The translations under genes and the position numbers were made by a program. A DNA stretch of 64,000 nucleotides, taken from assembly GCF_025244765.1 (NCBI RefSeq), contig NZ_CP104209.1, positions 992,001 through 1,056,000 on the forward strand. Direction: 5' to 3'. Shown one piece after another: positions 56,461 to 64,000 of this stretch (within the stretch, counting starts at the first letter, position 1; each line of letters begins with the position of its first letter). This DNA comes from Empedobacter stercoris. GTDB taxonomy: Bacteria > Bacteroidota > Bacteroidia > Flavobacteriales > Weeksellaceae. A model generated the notes under the pieces. The model searched no databases, was not told the DNA's origin, and was given only the letters and a program-made list of their open reading frames with translations.

Positions 56461-56554
56461 TAAAACAAATTTACAAAGAACTTAATTCAATTCATCAATG
56501 TTTTTAATCACAAAAAAATGCAGTAATTTTACAGTCTTATAAAAACGAATAGAA

Positions 56555-56914
56555 TTGGATAGCAATAGACAACAAAAAGTAAGTAAATTATTTCAAGAAG
56601 AATTAGCAGAAGCTTTTAGAAAATGGGCTGTAAAGGAATTCCCAGGAAATTTGATTAGTGTTACAGAAGTAAAAGTAACACCAGATTTAGGCGTTTCTAA
56701 AATCTATGTTAGTATTTTCCCTAACACTCAAAAAGATGAAATTTTCAAGGAAATAAAAGTAAATACACCGTTTTTTAGAGGAATTTTATCAAAAAGTGCT
56801 TCTAAACAAATGCGTATTACACCTGAATTAATTTTTATTTTAGACAATTCGTTAGACGAAATGGATAAAATCGACAAAGCGTTAAGAGGAGAAGGAAATA
56901 ATCCGATCTTATAA
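56555..56914 (+). CDS. rbfA: Ribosome-binding factor A
   Basis: 119 residues from a TTG start, the only start that keeps the conserved N-terminus SNRQQKVSKLFQEELAEAF. A KH-like domain follows (ISVTEVKVTPDLGVSKIYVS), ending in FILDNSLDEMDKIDKAL. It helps mature the 30S subunit and 16S rRNA 5' end. Its stop overlaps the next gene (TAATG). Confidence 0.92.
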   Translation: MDSNRQQKVSKLFQEELAEAFRKWAVKEFPGNLISVTEVKVTPDLGVSKIYVSIFPNTQKDEIFKEIKVNTPFFRGILSKSASKQMRITPELIFILDNSLDEMDKIDKALRGEGNNPIL

Positions 56915-58098
56915 TGAGAAACATTTCGCTTTACATTGCAAAACGCTACATTTTTTCGAAAACGAATACAAATGCTGTAAACATTATTACATCGATTGCT
57001 GTTGGTGCTATTTTGGTTGCTACAGCTGCTTTGTTTATCATTTTATCCGTTTTTTCGGGTTTAGAAAAAATGAATTTAAAATATTATAGCAATGTAAATC
57101 CTGAAATTAAAATCTCTCCTTCGAAAGGAAAAGTATTAGACAGTTTAACTTTTGTTGTGGATCAATTGAAACAACAAAAAGAGGTTAAAGCTTTTTCGAA
57201 AATCATCGAAGAAAAAGTCTACATTAATTACAAAGGAAAGCAAGATATTGCCTACTTGAAAGGTGTAGACGAAAACTTTACCAAAGTTACCCGTTTGGAT
57301 ACGGTAATTTATGGTGGACAATATTTAGATTATACACGAGCGGATAATTTTATTGTTTCGAATGGAATTGCAGAACGTTTGCAACTTTATATCGATCCGA
57401 TAACGCCAGCAGATTTGATGATGCCAAAGGCAGGAACTGGTTTAATCAAACAAGAAAGTGACGCTTTTACGAGTAAAGATGCGTATAGTGTTGGTGTCTT
57501 TATGTTGAATGAACAATATGATAAACATATTTTTACAACACTTGGATTAGCGCAAGAATTATTACTTTTGAATCAAGATCAATGTTATTCGATTGAAGTT
57601 AAAACAACTGGCAAAAAGTCGTTTAATGAAGTGAAGAATCAACTTCAAAAAACATTAGGCGATAATTATAAAATTGAAACCAGACAAGATTTAGATTCAG
57701 CTTTCTTGAAAGTGATGAATATGGAAAACTTGATTAGTTACCTGATTTTTACTTTAGTCATTATCATTGCGTGTTTTAATTTGGCAGGAACAATTATCAT
57801 CTTGATTTTAGATAAAAAGAAAGAAATACAAACCATGTATAGTTTTGGTCTATCACGAAAAAACATTCGTAATATCTTCTTTCAAACTGGATTTATCATC
57901 ACTTTTATTGCGATGACAACAGGTTTATTAATTGCTTCGGTAATTGGATTGTTACAAATTAATTTTGGATTGGTAATGGCATCCGCAACCGTTCCTTTTC
58001 CTTTTCTATTTTCTGTAGAAAACTTTATTGCTGTTATTATAACGGTATTAGGTTTAGGAAGTTTAGTTTCGTGGATAGTATCAAGACAAGTGAAATAA
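56914..58098 (+). CDS. FtsX-like ABC permease (LolC/LolE type)
   Basis: 394 residues. One N-terminal membrane helix (AVGAILVATAALFIILSVFSG), a large periplasmic MacB-like domain (about 45-270) and three C-terminal helices beginning LISYLIFTLVIIIACFNLAG. The family moves lipoproteins from the inner membrane to the carrier LolA. The ATPase is not next to it. It is translationally coupled to rbfA by a 1-nt overlap, an arrangement I recall from other Bacteroidota. Confidence 0.88.
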   Translation: MRNISLYIAKRYIFSKTNTNAVNIITSIAVGAILVATAALFIILSVFSGLEKMNLKYYSNVNPEIKISPSKGKVLDSLTFVVDQLKQQKEVKAFSKIIEEKVYINYKGKQDIAYLKGVDENFTKVTRLDTVIYGGQYLDYTRADNFIVSNGIAERLQLYIDPITPADLMMPKAGTGLIKQESDAFTSKDAYSVGVFMLNEQYDKHIFTTLGLAQELLLLNQDQCYSIEVKTTGKKSFNEVKNQLQKTLGDNYKIETRQDLDSAFLKVMNMENLISYLIFTLVIIIACFNLAGTIIILILDKKKEIQTMYSFGLSRKNIRNIFFQTGFIITFIAMTTGLLIASVIGLLQINFGLVMASATVPFPFLFSVENFIAVIITVLGLGSLVSWIVSRQVK

Positions 58099-58113
58099 AA
58101 AACACAACTATTC

Positions 58114-58153
58114 AATACAAATAGCTTGAAGATTTCTTCAAGCTATTTGTATT
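58114..58153. terminator. Bidirectional terminator with 19-bp stem
   Basis: AATACAAATAGCTTGAAGA pairs with its complement around a 2-nt centre, between the converging permease and BamA-like genes. Confidence 0.8.
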
Positions 58154-59980
58154 TTAATCCCATCTATTCCAACGAATATAATTAGGTTTTGAGAAGTCAA
58201 AATCCATCATTTGATAATCTCTATTATCTAATAAATTAGTTTTGATTAAGTTATTACCTTGTCCTGGAATTGACGGATAATACGACAATGAAAATCGAAT
58301 ATTGTTAAATACAAAATAATCATTTGTCAACATTACACCTATACTAAAACGCGAATAAATCGGGTTATTATTCAAAATAAATTTTTTGCTATCCCCTATC
58401 GCTGCAAACATAGCATTGAAATAAGGTGAAATACGAAATCCTAAAAATTCGTATGGTAAATACGATTGTAATTGATATTCTATCATCAATTTTTGTTGCC
58501 CCGTTAAATCTCTATCCGATTTAAAACCAGCCATTCCAAGATAATCATGTTCATGAAGAGAGAGTTGATCTGCGGGTGAATCCATCCGATTATGTCCCAA
58601 TAAATAATTCGCCTTTACGAAGTTCCTGAATTTCCAATCTCCCCAATTGATTAATCTTGCCATATATTGCATTTCCACTGACAAGGTTTTTTGTTCAAAT
58701 TTTCCTTTGTTAAAAAAGCCTCCAAATTCAACACCAAAACCCCAGAATCCGGTATTCAAGAAACCTCCCGCAGAAGCTTTCCCTCCTAAATAATAACGAT
58801 TTGTTTGGCGAATATTCTGAATTCCGCCTATTATTCCTAAAGTTTTACCAATTGCAATATCTTCTTCGATATCATAATTAAAAATATATTTTGTTTTGAT
58901 GTATCGTTTAGATGAAATTCCTAAACCTACTAAATAATTGGTTTGATCAGAAAAAAAATGAACCGGATCATTTTCTTCTGTAGGCGTTTCCGTATAATTA
59001 CGATCATAAAATCGACCAGAAACAATAAGGTTAGTGATATTTTCGGAATGACCATCATCTATTCGAAAAGCCCTCGCTAACCAATAATCTTGAAAATTAT
59101 ACTTAAATGGATTGTTTTCTAAAACTGGTTTATCAAAATCTAACGAATCTTTAAAATAAATTTGTCCCACAGAAACTCCTCCTGCATAATGCGCCAAAGG
59201 AGAATAAAAAGGACGTACAAAACTCACCGATTTGGAATAATGATCATCTTCATTCTTAAAATAACGTACATTACCAATAATTCGAGTTTGTGCAATATTA
59301 GGCACTGTATAATTGAATTGATAAAGCGAATTTCCTGTTTTATAATTGTGACGATAACGATTATCAAATACATGTCCTAACCCCAGAAAATTTCGTTCAC
59401 GAACTCTTAATCCTGCTTTTGAACTTGAAACGGAACCTGTAATAAACATACTCCACGAATCTATCGAATTAACGTATAAATCAACCGAATCTGTTCCAAC
59501 AGCTTCTTCTTTGATTTCGACACGACGAATAGAACGATTTGCACGAATTAGACGTTCTGACTCTGCTACTTTTAATGAATCATAACGTTCGCCTGGTTTA
59601 ACTAACATGTTTTGGCGCAACACAAAGTGTTTTGTTTTCCCGTGTAATGTATTTCCAGCTCTTTCTATCCATTTTGTAGGTACTCTAGTCGTATCTTGTA
59701 AAGAGTAACCAAAAGGATCTTGTGTCTTGTAATATATGTTTCGAATTACCTTCCCTTGATACTTTTCGTTCTCAGCAGCATTATTGTATTGAATAGGAAA
59801 TCTTGTTGGTTTTTTCTTGAACAATAATGTTTCGTAAAGTTTTCTGAATTTAGAATGAGATTTATTTTCTATCCTAACGGTATCAATTTTAATACTGTCA
59901 TCTTGTGCATTCACAACTATGGATAAACTAAAAAATAGAAATCCAAAAAATGTTAATGATATATTTTTTTTATTAAACAC
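58154..59980 (-). CDS. BamA/TamA-like outer membrane beta-barrel protein
   Basis: 608 residues. Signal peptide 1-25 (ending SLSIVVNAQ). A POTRA-like stretch about 70-170 (VKPGERYDSLKVAESERLIRANRSIRRVEI) and then a C-terminal barrel with many alternating aromatic strands (RVRERNFLGLGHVFDNRY), typical of the surface antigen/BamA superfamily. It is shorter than BamA (about 800-900) and carries fewer POTRA repeats, so it is a paralogue. The last residues are YIRWNRWD. It lies 8 bp after the NlpC/P60 gene. Confidence 0.85.
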   Translation of the reverse strand: MFNKKNISLTFFGFLFFSLSIVVNAQDDSIKIDTVRIENKSHSKFRKLYETLLFKKKPTRFPIQYNNAAENEKYQGKVIRNIYYKTQDPFGYSLQDTTRVPTKWIERAGNTLHGKTKHFVLRQNMLVKPGERYDSLKVAESERLIRANRSIRRVEIKEEAVGTDSVDLYVNSIDSWSMFITGSVSSSKAGLRVRERNFLGLGHVFDNRYRHNYKTGNSLYQFNYTVPNIAQTRIIGNVRYFKNEDDHYSKSVSFVRPFYSPLAHYAGGVSVGQIYFKDSLDFDKPVLENNPFKYNFQDYWLARAFRIDDGHSENITNLIVSGRFYDRNYTETPTEENDPVHFFSDQTNYLVGLGISSKRYIKTKYIFNYDIEEDIAIGKTLGIIGGIQNIRQTNRYYLGGKASAGGFLNTGFWGFGVEFGGFFNKGKFEQKTLSVEMQYMARLINWGDWKFRNFVKANYLLGHNRMDSPADQLSLHEHDYLGMAGFKSDRDLTGQQKLMIEYQLQSYLPYEFLGFRISPYFNAMFAAIGDSKKFILNNNPIYSRFSIGVMLTNDYFVFNNIRFSLSYYPSIPGQGNNLIKTNLLDNRDYQMMDFDFSKPNYIRWNRWD

Positions 59981-59988
59981 ACTTCAAG

Positions 59989-60546
59989 TTATAAAAGTCT
60001 AACCGCTTTTACAAATCTTGTTTTCCAATAATTTTCATCAAGGGAAGAGATAATAACACCTTTTGAAGTCGAAGAATGTACAAAATAGATTGCTCCATCG
60101 TTATTAATACGCTCTACGATACCCACATGAGAAATAGAATTTCCAGAAGTATTAAAGAAAATCAAATCACCTATTTTAACATTTTTAATGTTAATTTCTT
60201 TTCCATACTCAGCTTGATCACTCGAACGACGCGGTAATTCTAATTTCATTTCCTTAAAACTTACATAAACTAATCCCGAACAATCGAAACCAGATCGAGT
60301 AATTCCTCCATATTTATAAGGTGTACCTAAATAGGACTTGGCTGTTTTTAGAATTTTATTAATGTCACGAGGAGCGCTATCATCTGCATTTACAGAACGA
60401 AAAACTTCTGAAGTTTCTGATTTTTTAGTTGAAGAATATACTTTTTTAGCTCCTGTTTTTTTGTAAGAAGTTACTTTGCTACTTCCACAAGATGTTAAAA
60501 ACAAACTTATCATTAGGATTGTTGTAAGGTATATATACTTCTTCAT
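59989..60546 (-). CDS. NlpC/P60 (C40) lipoprotein, peptidoglycan endopeptidase
   Basis: 185 residues. Lipoprotein signal peptide with lipobox LTSC (Cys20). NlpC/P60 domain from about 70: catalytic Cys in FDCSGLVYVS, His in SHVGIVERI, and a third polar residue His in FVHSSTSKG. Such enzymes cut the stem peptide between D-Glu and DAP. It forms a unit with the BamA-like gene. Confidence 0.93.
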   Translation of the reverse strand: MKKYIYLTTILMISLFLTSCGSSKVTSYKKTGAKKVYSSTKKSETSEVFRSVNADDSAPRDINKILKTAKSYLGTPYKYGGITRSGFDCSGLVYVSFKEMKLELPRRSSDQAEYGKEINIKNVKIGDLIFFNTSGNSISHVGIVERINNDGAIYFVHSSTSKGVIISSLDENYWKTRFVKAVRLL

Positions 60547-60597
60547 TTCTATATTCTTTTCTATTTTACTTCAACAACTTTTCAACGAATAAATGTA

Positions 60598-61140
60598 CTA
60601 AATATTATTTTGCATCACCTCTGTTAACAATTGTTTGGCTCTTAATAATCGAACTTTAACATTTGGTAAGGTTAAATTAAGTTCCTCCGCAATCTCTTTA
60701 TAGGTTTTATCTTCGATGTATCTCAATTCGATAATTTTCTGATACGGTTCTCTCAACTTTGCAATGGCCTTTATTAGCGTATCATTATCTTGTTTCTGTA
60801 TCAGATGTTCTTCAGGAGATGGATGATCTTCTAAAATCTCGAGTAGATTCGTTTCATCATCAATTGAAATATTAAGTTTAGGAGATTTTCTAATATGATC
60901 AATCATCGTATTATGAGCAATAGAAATCACCCAAGTCGTAAAGTCAAAATCTTCGTTATATAATTTCAATTTACTGAAAACCTTAGTAAACGTTTCTATC
61001 GCGATGTCTTCTGCTTCTTCCTCGTTTCTAATCTTATTATAAACATAATAATAAACTTTGTTCCACAAAACCTCAATCACAGCATTCTGAGCGTTTCGTT
61101 TTCCTTTTTTAGCTTCTAAAATTATGTTTTCTAAAGTCAT
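60598..61140 (-). CDS. RNA polymerase sigma factor, ECF family
   Basis: 180 residues. Region 2 (about 20-90) with EEEAEDIAIETFTKVF and FTTWVISIAHNTMIDHIRK; region 4 (about 120-175) with YQKIIELRYIEDKTYKEIAEELNLTLPNVKVRL. No anti-sigma gene lies beside it. It is followed by the NlpC/P60 and BamA-like genes, which it may share a transcript with. Confidence 0.92.
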   Translation of the reverse strand: MTLENIILEAKKGKRNAQNAVIEVLWNKVYYYVYNKIRNEEEAEDIAIETFTKVFSKLKLYNEDFDFTTWVISIAHNTMIDHIRKSPKLNISIDDETNLLEILEDHPSPEEHLIQKQDNDTLIKAIAKLREPYQKIIELRYIEDKTYKEIAEELNLTLPNVKVRLLRAKQLLTEVMQNNI

Positions 61141-61186
61141 TTATAAATCAATTATTATAAATATAGTAAATTTTATCCATAAAAAA

Positions 61187-61212
61187 AGCTTCAATACGTA
61201 TATTGAAGCTTA
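61187..61212 (-). terminator. Minus-strand terminator downstream of tRNA remnant
   Basis: AAGCTTCAATA/TATTGAAGCTT (11 bp, 4-nt loop), followed by seven Us on the minus strand. It lies directly after the tRNA-like 3' fragment at 61215-61234. Confidence 0.75.
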
Positions 61213-61214
61213 AA

Positions 61215-61234
61215 TCAGTAGACCCACAGGGATT
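61215..61234 (-). other. Possible attachment site: displaced tRNA 3' end
   Basis: Minus strand AATCCCTGTGGGTCTACTGA looks like the end of a T loop, a T-stem strand CCCTG and an acceptor 3' strand of a tRNA. It is followed after two bases by a terminator. No 5' part of a tRNA is present. Elements that integrate at tRNA genes leave just such a fragment at their far end. The region to the right has mobile-element character. Confidence 0.4.
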
Positions 61235-61518
61235 TTTAATTACATTATAATTAATTAACTATAAGTAATTTACAAATTTTTCGTTCCAAATTCGTTACAA
61301 AATATGCATTTACAAAAAGATGTAGCAATTCTACTGGACAGGAAATAGCCTCAATTAATACTAAATTTATGTTGTTTAAATACGAAATAGGAACGGAAAA
61401 GTCCCTTTTTTTTATTTATGTTCTTAAAATATTTATATTTATTAAATTCGGTCAAAAAATTGTTTATTATGATATGAATTTTAACGATAAAAGAACGAAA
61501 ATAATAAGCTACAAACCT
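61235..61518. other. Non-coding spacer at element edge
   Basis: About 280 bp, AT-rich. One 61-codon plus-strand frame (61369-61554) is dominated by Phe, Ile and Lys and overlaps the repressor gene end; I do not support it as a gene. Confidence 0.5.
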
Positions 61519-61872
61519 TTATTTATCGACCTTTTGGTCAGTTATAATTCTTAAAATTGTATCGAGTTTTCTGTTGATGATAGAAAATTTAACTTCCTGA
61601 GTATAATTATCAATATTTTCATTTACAACATTTGCCTTATTCGAAAATTTTACATGATCATCATACATCGATATAGAATCATTTATCCAATAATCCATAG
61701 ATATATCTTCAAATACATTTTGAATATTTTGTAAAAATTCCCAGTTCGGATTTCGTCCAGCTAAATAGTTGTACAACGTTTGGCGAGTTATACCTACTTT
61801 ATCTGCCAACTCTTCTTTACTAATACCATTTTTTAGCCTTTGGTATTCTAATTTTTCTTTAAAAACATTCAT
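61519..61872 (-). CDS. XRE-family helix-turn-helix repressor
   Basis: 117 residues. HTH_3 domain about 7-60: LEYQRLKNGISKEELADKVGITRQTLYNYLAGRN. The C-terminal half is hydrophilic with no known domain. Divergent orientation to the small early-gene-like ORFs and palindromes in between suggest it is the repressor of the integrated element. Confidence 0.85.
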   Translation of the reverse strand: MNVFKEKLEYQRLKNGISKEELADKVGITRQTLYNYLAGRNPNWEFLQNIQNVFEDISMDYWINDSISMYDDHVKFSNKANVVNENIDNYTQEVKFSIINRKLDTILRIITDQKVDK

Positions 61873-61896
61873 AAAATTATTTAGATTGATTCTTAA

Positions 61897-61933
61897 TTGT
61901 AAATATATTTTTACATTTTGTTTTACAATGTAA
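61897..61933. promoter_or_regulatory. Candidate repressor operators
   Basis: Two related palindromes: TGTAAA-N6-TTTACA (61897-61914) and TTTACAATGTAAA (61921-61933). The second lies between the -33 and -7 boxes of the plus-strand promoter, where a bound repressor would block it. Confidence 0.5.
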
Positions 61934-61949
61934 ATAATTGTCTACATTT
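61916..61949 (+). promoter_or_regulatory. Predicted early promoter of the element
   Basis: -33 TTTG (61916-61919) and -7 TACATTTG (61942-61949), 22 nt apart, facing the plus-strand genes. The start of the first gene lies 58 bp beyond. Confidence 0.5.
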
Positions 61950-62006
61950 GTATAACAAAACATAACAAAACAATACAAATCTAAACAAAAAATAGACATT
62001 AATATT

Positions 62007-62240
62007 ATGTATTTGCATAAAGAACAATTAGACGAATTATTTCGGTTTTTACCAACAAGATACCGAAAGGAAGTTTGCAAACGAATGAAGATAAAATATA
62101 CGGATGCAAACAAACAAAAAGTATGGCGTGTAAAAACTGGAGAAACGACAGACAATAAAATGTTAGAATGTTTGATCAAACTGGCAAAAGAAAATCAAAC
62201 ATTATACAAGAAGAATAAACAGCTGTTAGAAGCTGAATAA
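62007..62240 (+). CDS. Small DNA-binding-like protein (possible Cro-type)
   Basis: 77 residues. FLPTRYRKEVCKRMKIKY followed by KVWRVKTGETTDNKMLECLIKLAKENQ has the spacing of a divergent helix-turn-helix (turn near the KY/TD residues). It is the first gene opposite the repressor, where a Cro-like protein often lies. Function is inference. Confidence 0.6.
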   Translation: MYLHKEQLDELFRFLPTRYRKEVCKRMKIKYTDANKQKVWRVKTGETTDNKMLECLIKLAKENQTLYKKNKQLLEAE

Positions 62241-62299
62241 TTTTTTTGTCTTTACTTAACCGTTATTTAGACATAAAAACAATATTTAGACAATCCGCT

Positions 62300-62869
62300 A
62301 TGATTAAACAAAATTTTTATCCAGGAATGATCAATTCCGAAATAGAGTTTTTCACAACAGGTGAAACTCTAACATTTATTCAAAATGGTAAAATGTTACC
62401 ATTCTCAAAAATAGATTCAACTATATACAAAATGTTGAAAGATGAAATGCATAAAGACATTGACGCTCATTTGGCACTTATGGACTGGCATCCAAACAAT
62501 GAACAAATGCAAGTAGAACAATTTACAAAATGCAGATACGGTGGCTTAGACTTTAATGCAGACATCACTGCATCTGGTCGAGTACAAAAAGGTGAATATT
62601 GGGAATGTCCATTAAGAACAAATTGCAAATCTGCTGGATTAGTTTGTAAAAACATCAAAGTACATCATCAACCTATTACCATAGATGAAGTTCAATTGAT
62701 AAAGCTATTAGTTACCGACATGACGAACGATGTCATTGCAATGGAACTAAATATAGCTTTGGGAACTCTTCACCTAAAGAAACGTGTATTATATGAAAAG
62801 CTTGAAATTTCGACCAAACAAGAATTGACAATTTTCGCTTTTCAATACAATATTATACACACCAATTAA
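62300..62869 (+). CDS. LuxR-type C-terminal HTH protein with Cys cluster
   Basis: 189 residues from ATG 62300; a TTG 54 bp upstream is possible. The end (ITIDEVQLIKLLVTDMTNDVIAMELNI then TLHLKKRVLYEKLEI) is a LuxR-type HTH. The middle has four Cys in KCRYGGL and ECPLRTNCKSAGLVC, perhaps a zinc or Fe-S site. Probably an element-encoded regulator. Confidence 0.7.
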   Translation: MIKQNFYPGMINSEIEFFTTGETLTFIQNGKMLPFSKIDSTIYKMLKDEMHKDIDAHLALMDWHPNNEQMQVEQFTKCRYGGLDFNADITASGRVQKGEYWECPLRTNCKSAGLVCKNIKVHHQPITIDEVQLIKLLVTDMTNDVIAMELNIALGTLHLKKRVLYEKLEISTKQELTIFAFQYNIIHTN

Positions 62870-62920
62870 GAGGCAATTAACAACATATAAAAAAGAAGTT
62901 TAACGAAAAATTCAACAAAA

Positions 62921-63136
62921 ATGAGTTTAGAAAAAATCACAACACAAGAACTTTCAAGCGCATGGAATGTGTTAGAAATTCTACAAAGAACACAGAAATT
63001 TAACGTGGAGCAATCTACACGTAAAGTTTTAGAAAGATTTGAATTTCTTGAAAATTCTAAAGAATTAATAATGGGTGAAATAGTTGATCGTGTTCATCCA
63101 GTTCATAATGATTTAAAACAAAAAAAGGCTTCATGA
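62921..63136 (+). CDS. Small hypothetical protein of the element
   Basis: 71 residues, helical and charged (ITTQELSSAWNVLEILQRTQKF). No family recognised. Its TGA overlaps the ATG of the next ORF, which supports coupled expression. Confidence 0.55.
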   Translation: MSLEKITTQELSSAWNVLEILQRTQKFNVEQSTRKVLERFEFLENSKELIMGEIVDRVHPVHNDLKQKKAS

Positions 63137-63213
63137 AAACAAATGCACAATTTCAAGCTATAGATGCTTGGTTAATGAAATGGGTAGAAATTTTTAATAA
63201 TCAAGAATTTTAA
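63133..63213 (+). CDS. Very small ORF, 26 residues
   Basis: MKTNAQFQAIDAWLMKWVEI with six more residues; its ATG overlaps the previous stop (ATGA) and the next gene starts 3 bp after it. The tight packing on both sides is the evidence. Function unknown. Confidence 0.4.
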   Translation: MKTNAQFQAIDAWLMKWVEIFNNQEF

Positions 63214-63216
63214 AAA

Positions 63217-63612
63217 ATGAAAAAACCAATATTAATTACTGGAGAATTTGGTAAAACTCAACTAACATTTATAATGGAATCTTTAAATATTTATTTACCA
63301 AAATATAATTTTGATAAAGATTCATTTAAACCAAAAAAAATTAAAGGTTCTATTTCTAATCCATCTATAATTAAATACAACGTTAATTATTCTTTTGATG
63401 AAATTATTAAAGTTGAACAATCATTAATAAGTATTTACAATTTAAGAGAATTAGAAACAATTCAAAGAATTTATCTAGTTAGTAGAGATTTAGAAATACC
63501 AAAAGAAGTTACATTTCATCTTGTAAATATATTTAAAGTTGAAGATTATTTTCTTTGGATTCCTATTGAAAATTATAAATCTGTTTTTGAAAGACAAAAT
63601 GCCAATATTTGA
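63217..63612 (+). CDS. Hypothetical protein of the element
   Basis: 131 residues. The start KKPILITGEFGKTQLTF has a glycine loop resembling a P-loop but lacks a complete GxxxxGK[ST]. Later part is Ile- and Lys-rich, AT-rich codon use. No family recognised. Confidence 0.55.
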   Translation: MKKPILITGEFGKTQLTFIMESLNIYLPKYNFDKDSFKPKKIKGSISNPSIIKYNVNYSFDEIIKVEQSLISIYNLRELETIQRIYLVSRDLEIPKEVTFHLVNIFKVEDYFLWIPIENYKSVFERQNANI

Positions 63613-63754
63613 CATTATAGCACATGATATCGACTATGAAGTTTACCGTTGCAGAAAATGTGGTCAAACTTTTCAAATAAAACATATTTGGAGCGATATT
63701 TTTTTGACTAAACCTAAACAAAATATTAACAAAAACCCAAATAATAGACAGTAA
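63599..63754 (+). CDS. Small protein with CxxC knuckle
   Basis: 51 residues from ATG 63599. The frame is open further upstream, but that part lies inside the previous gene. YEVYRCRKCGQTFQIKHIW resembles half a zinc ribbon. It overlaps the previous gene by 14 bp and the next by TAATG. Confidence 0.5.
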   Translation: MPIFDIIAHDIDYEVYRCRKCGQTFQIKHIWSDIFLTKPKQNINKNPNNRQ

Positions 63755-63933
63755 TGAGATTCTTCACAGAGAATGACAAAGAAGTAACTGATAGAGCTAA
63801 AGACGGTAGAACTAAGATATTCTTCGATGTTAAACAAGCTGAAAAATATGCACGTCAAAAACGCTCGTATCTCTATCCATTATTCGCAATGGATAATAAG
63901 AAAAAAATAATTGCGTACGGAGTACCTAAATAA
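63754..63933 (+). CDS. Small hypothetical protein of the element
   Basis: 59 residues, basic, beginning MRFFTENDKEVTDRAKDGRT. Start overlaps the previous stop (TAATG). It was found by reading the gap. No family recognised. Confidence 0.55.
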   Translation: MRFFTENDKEVTDRAKDGRTKIFFDVKQAEKYARQKRSYLYPLFAMDNKKKIIAYGVPK

Positions 63934-63950
63934 TTAAAAACAATAGAAAA

Positions 63951-64000
63951 ATGCCACAATCATTTTACGGAAGTATAGACTTCTCAAAACTTATAGAAGA
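63951..64000 (+). CDS. Phage-like hypothetical protein (3' partial)
   Basis: ATG followed by PQSFYGSIDFSKLIE, cut by the window end. Short N-termini of this form (SFYGSID) recall small proteins found in Bacteroidota phages, from memory. It begins 17 bp after the previous stop. Confidence 0.5.
   Translation, partial: MPQSFYGSIDFSKLIE

Noticed and set aside
61369-61554. 61-codon plus-strand ORF
   Set aside because: Low-complexity Phe/Ile/Lys content and overlap with the repressor gene end.
61877-62179. 100-codon minus-strand ORF
   Set aside because: It runs opposite the Cro-like gene and through the promoter and operator region.
1-64000. CRISPR array or restriction-modification genes
   Set aside because: No regularly spaced repeats and no cas, methylase or restriction-enzyme motifs were seen.

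Overview
The window is AT-rich chromosomal DNA from a member of the Bacteroidota, most likely class Flavobacteriia and perhaps a Weeksellaceae relative such as Empedobacter (my guess at genus level). The reasons are type IX secretion sorting domains, TonB-dependent receptors with carboxypeptidase-like N-termini, a DnaJ with only two zinc motifs, Bacteroidota-type promoters (TTTG / TAnnTTTG) and no Shine-Dalgarno sequences.

Layout. 1-2.9 kb: 3' part of a large type IX cargo protein. 3-10.5 kb: a purine operon purL-purC-purF-purM on the minus strand, headed by a guanine-class purine riboswitch and a 34-codon leader ORF that overlaps the purL start. 10.6-13 kb: glycosyltransferase, unknown protein, tRNA hydroxylase MiaE. 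13-15.7 kb: arsenic operon arsR-DUF6428-arsC-acr3 with two copies of a 16-bp palindromic operator. 15.7-18.5 kb: class I ribonucleotide reductase nrdB-nrdA. 18.9-21.4 kb: coiled-coil protein-zapA-6S RNA-rny. 21.7-28 kb: M23 peptidase, TonB receptor, a broken lipoprotein gene, grpE-dnaJ. 28-34 kb: two secreted type IX cargoes (M36 peptidase, endonuclease I) separated by an IS3-family element whose orfA is damaged. 34-38 kb: stand-alone MnmA C-terminal domain and a metal-handling operon. 38-40 kb: glyS and a small membrane protein.

40.2-44.5 kb is the most unusual part. A WYL regulator is divergent from a circularly permuted tRNA-like RNA that resembles the bacterial Y RNA YrlA. It is followed by a slipin/SPFH protein and the RNA ligase RtcB, whose reading frame is shifted at an A8 tract. 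Two copies of CGCAA-N5-TTGC(G/A) lie between the regulator and the RNA. No Ro60/TROVE gene is visible. This looks like a regulated RNA-repair or RNA-sensing module.

44.5-61.1 kb is mostly housekeeping: hemF, a 2-oxoglutarate oxygenase, M28 peptidase, thiolase, accA, dnaB, an aldehyde dehydrogenase, truncated haemoglobin, rbfA, a LolC/E-type permease, a BamA-like protein, an NlpC/P60 lipoprotein and an ECF sigma factor. It also holds one gene broken twice and a possible plus-strand non-coding RNA near 48.8 kb.

From about 61.2 kb to the end the sequence changes to small, tightly packed genes of unknown function behind a divergent repressor/early-gene switch. It begins at what looks like the displaced 3' end of a tRNA gene with its terminator. 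I read this as the start of an integrated phage or similar element that continues past the window.
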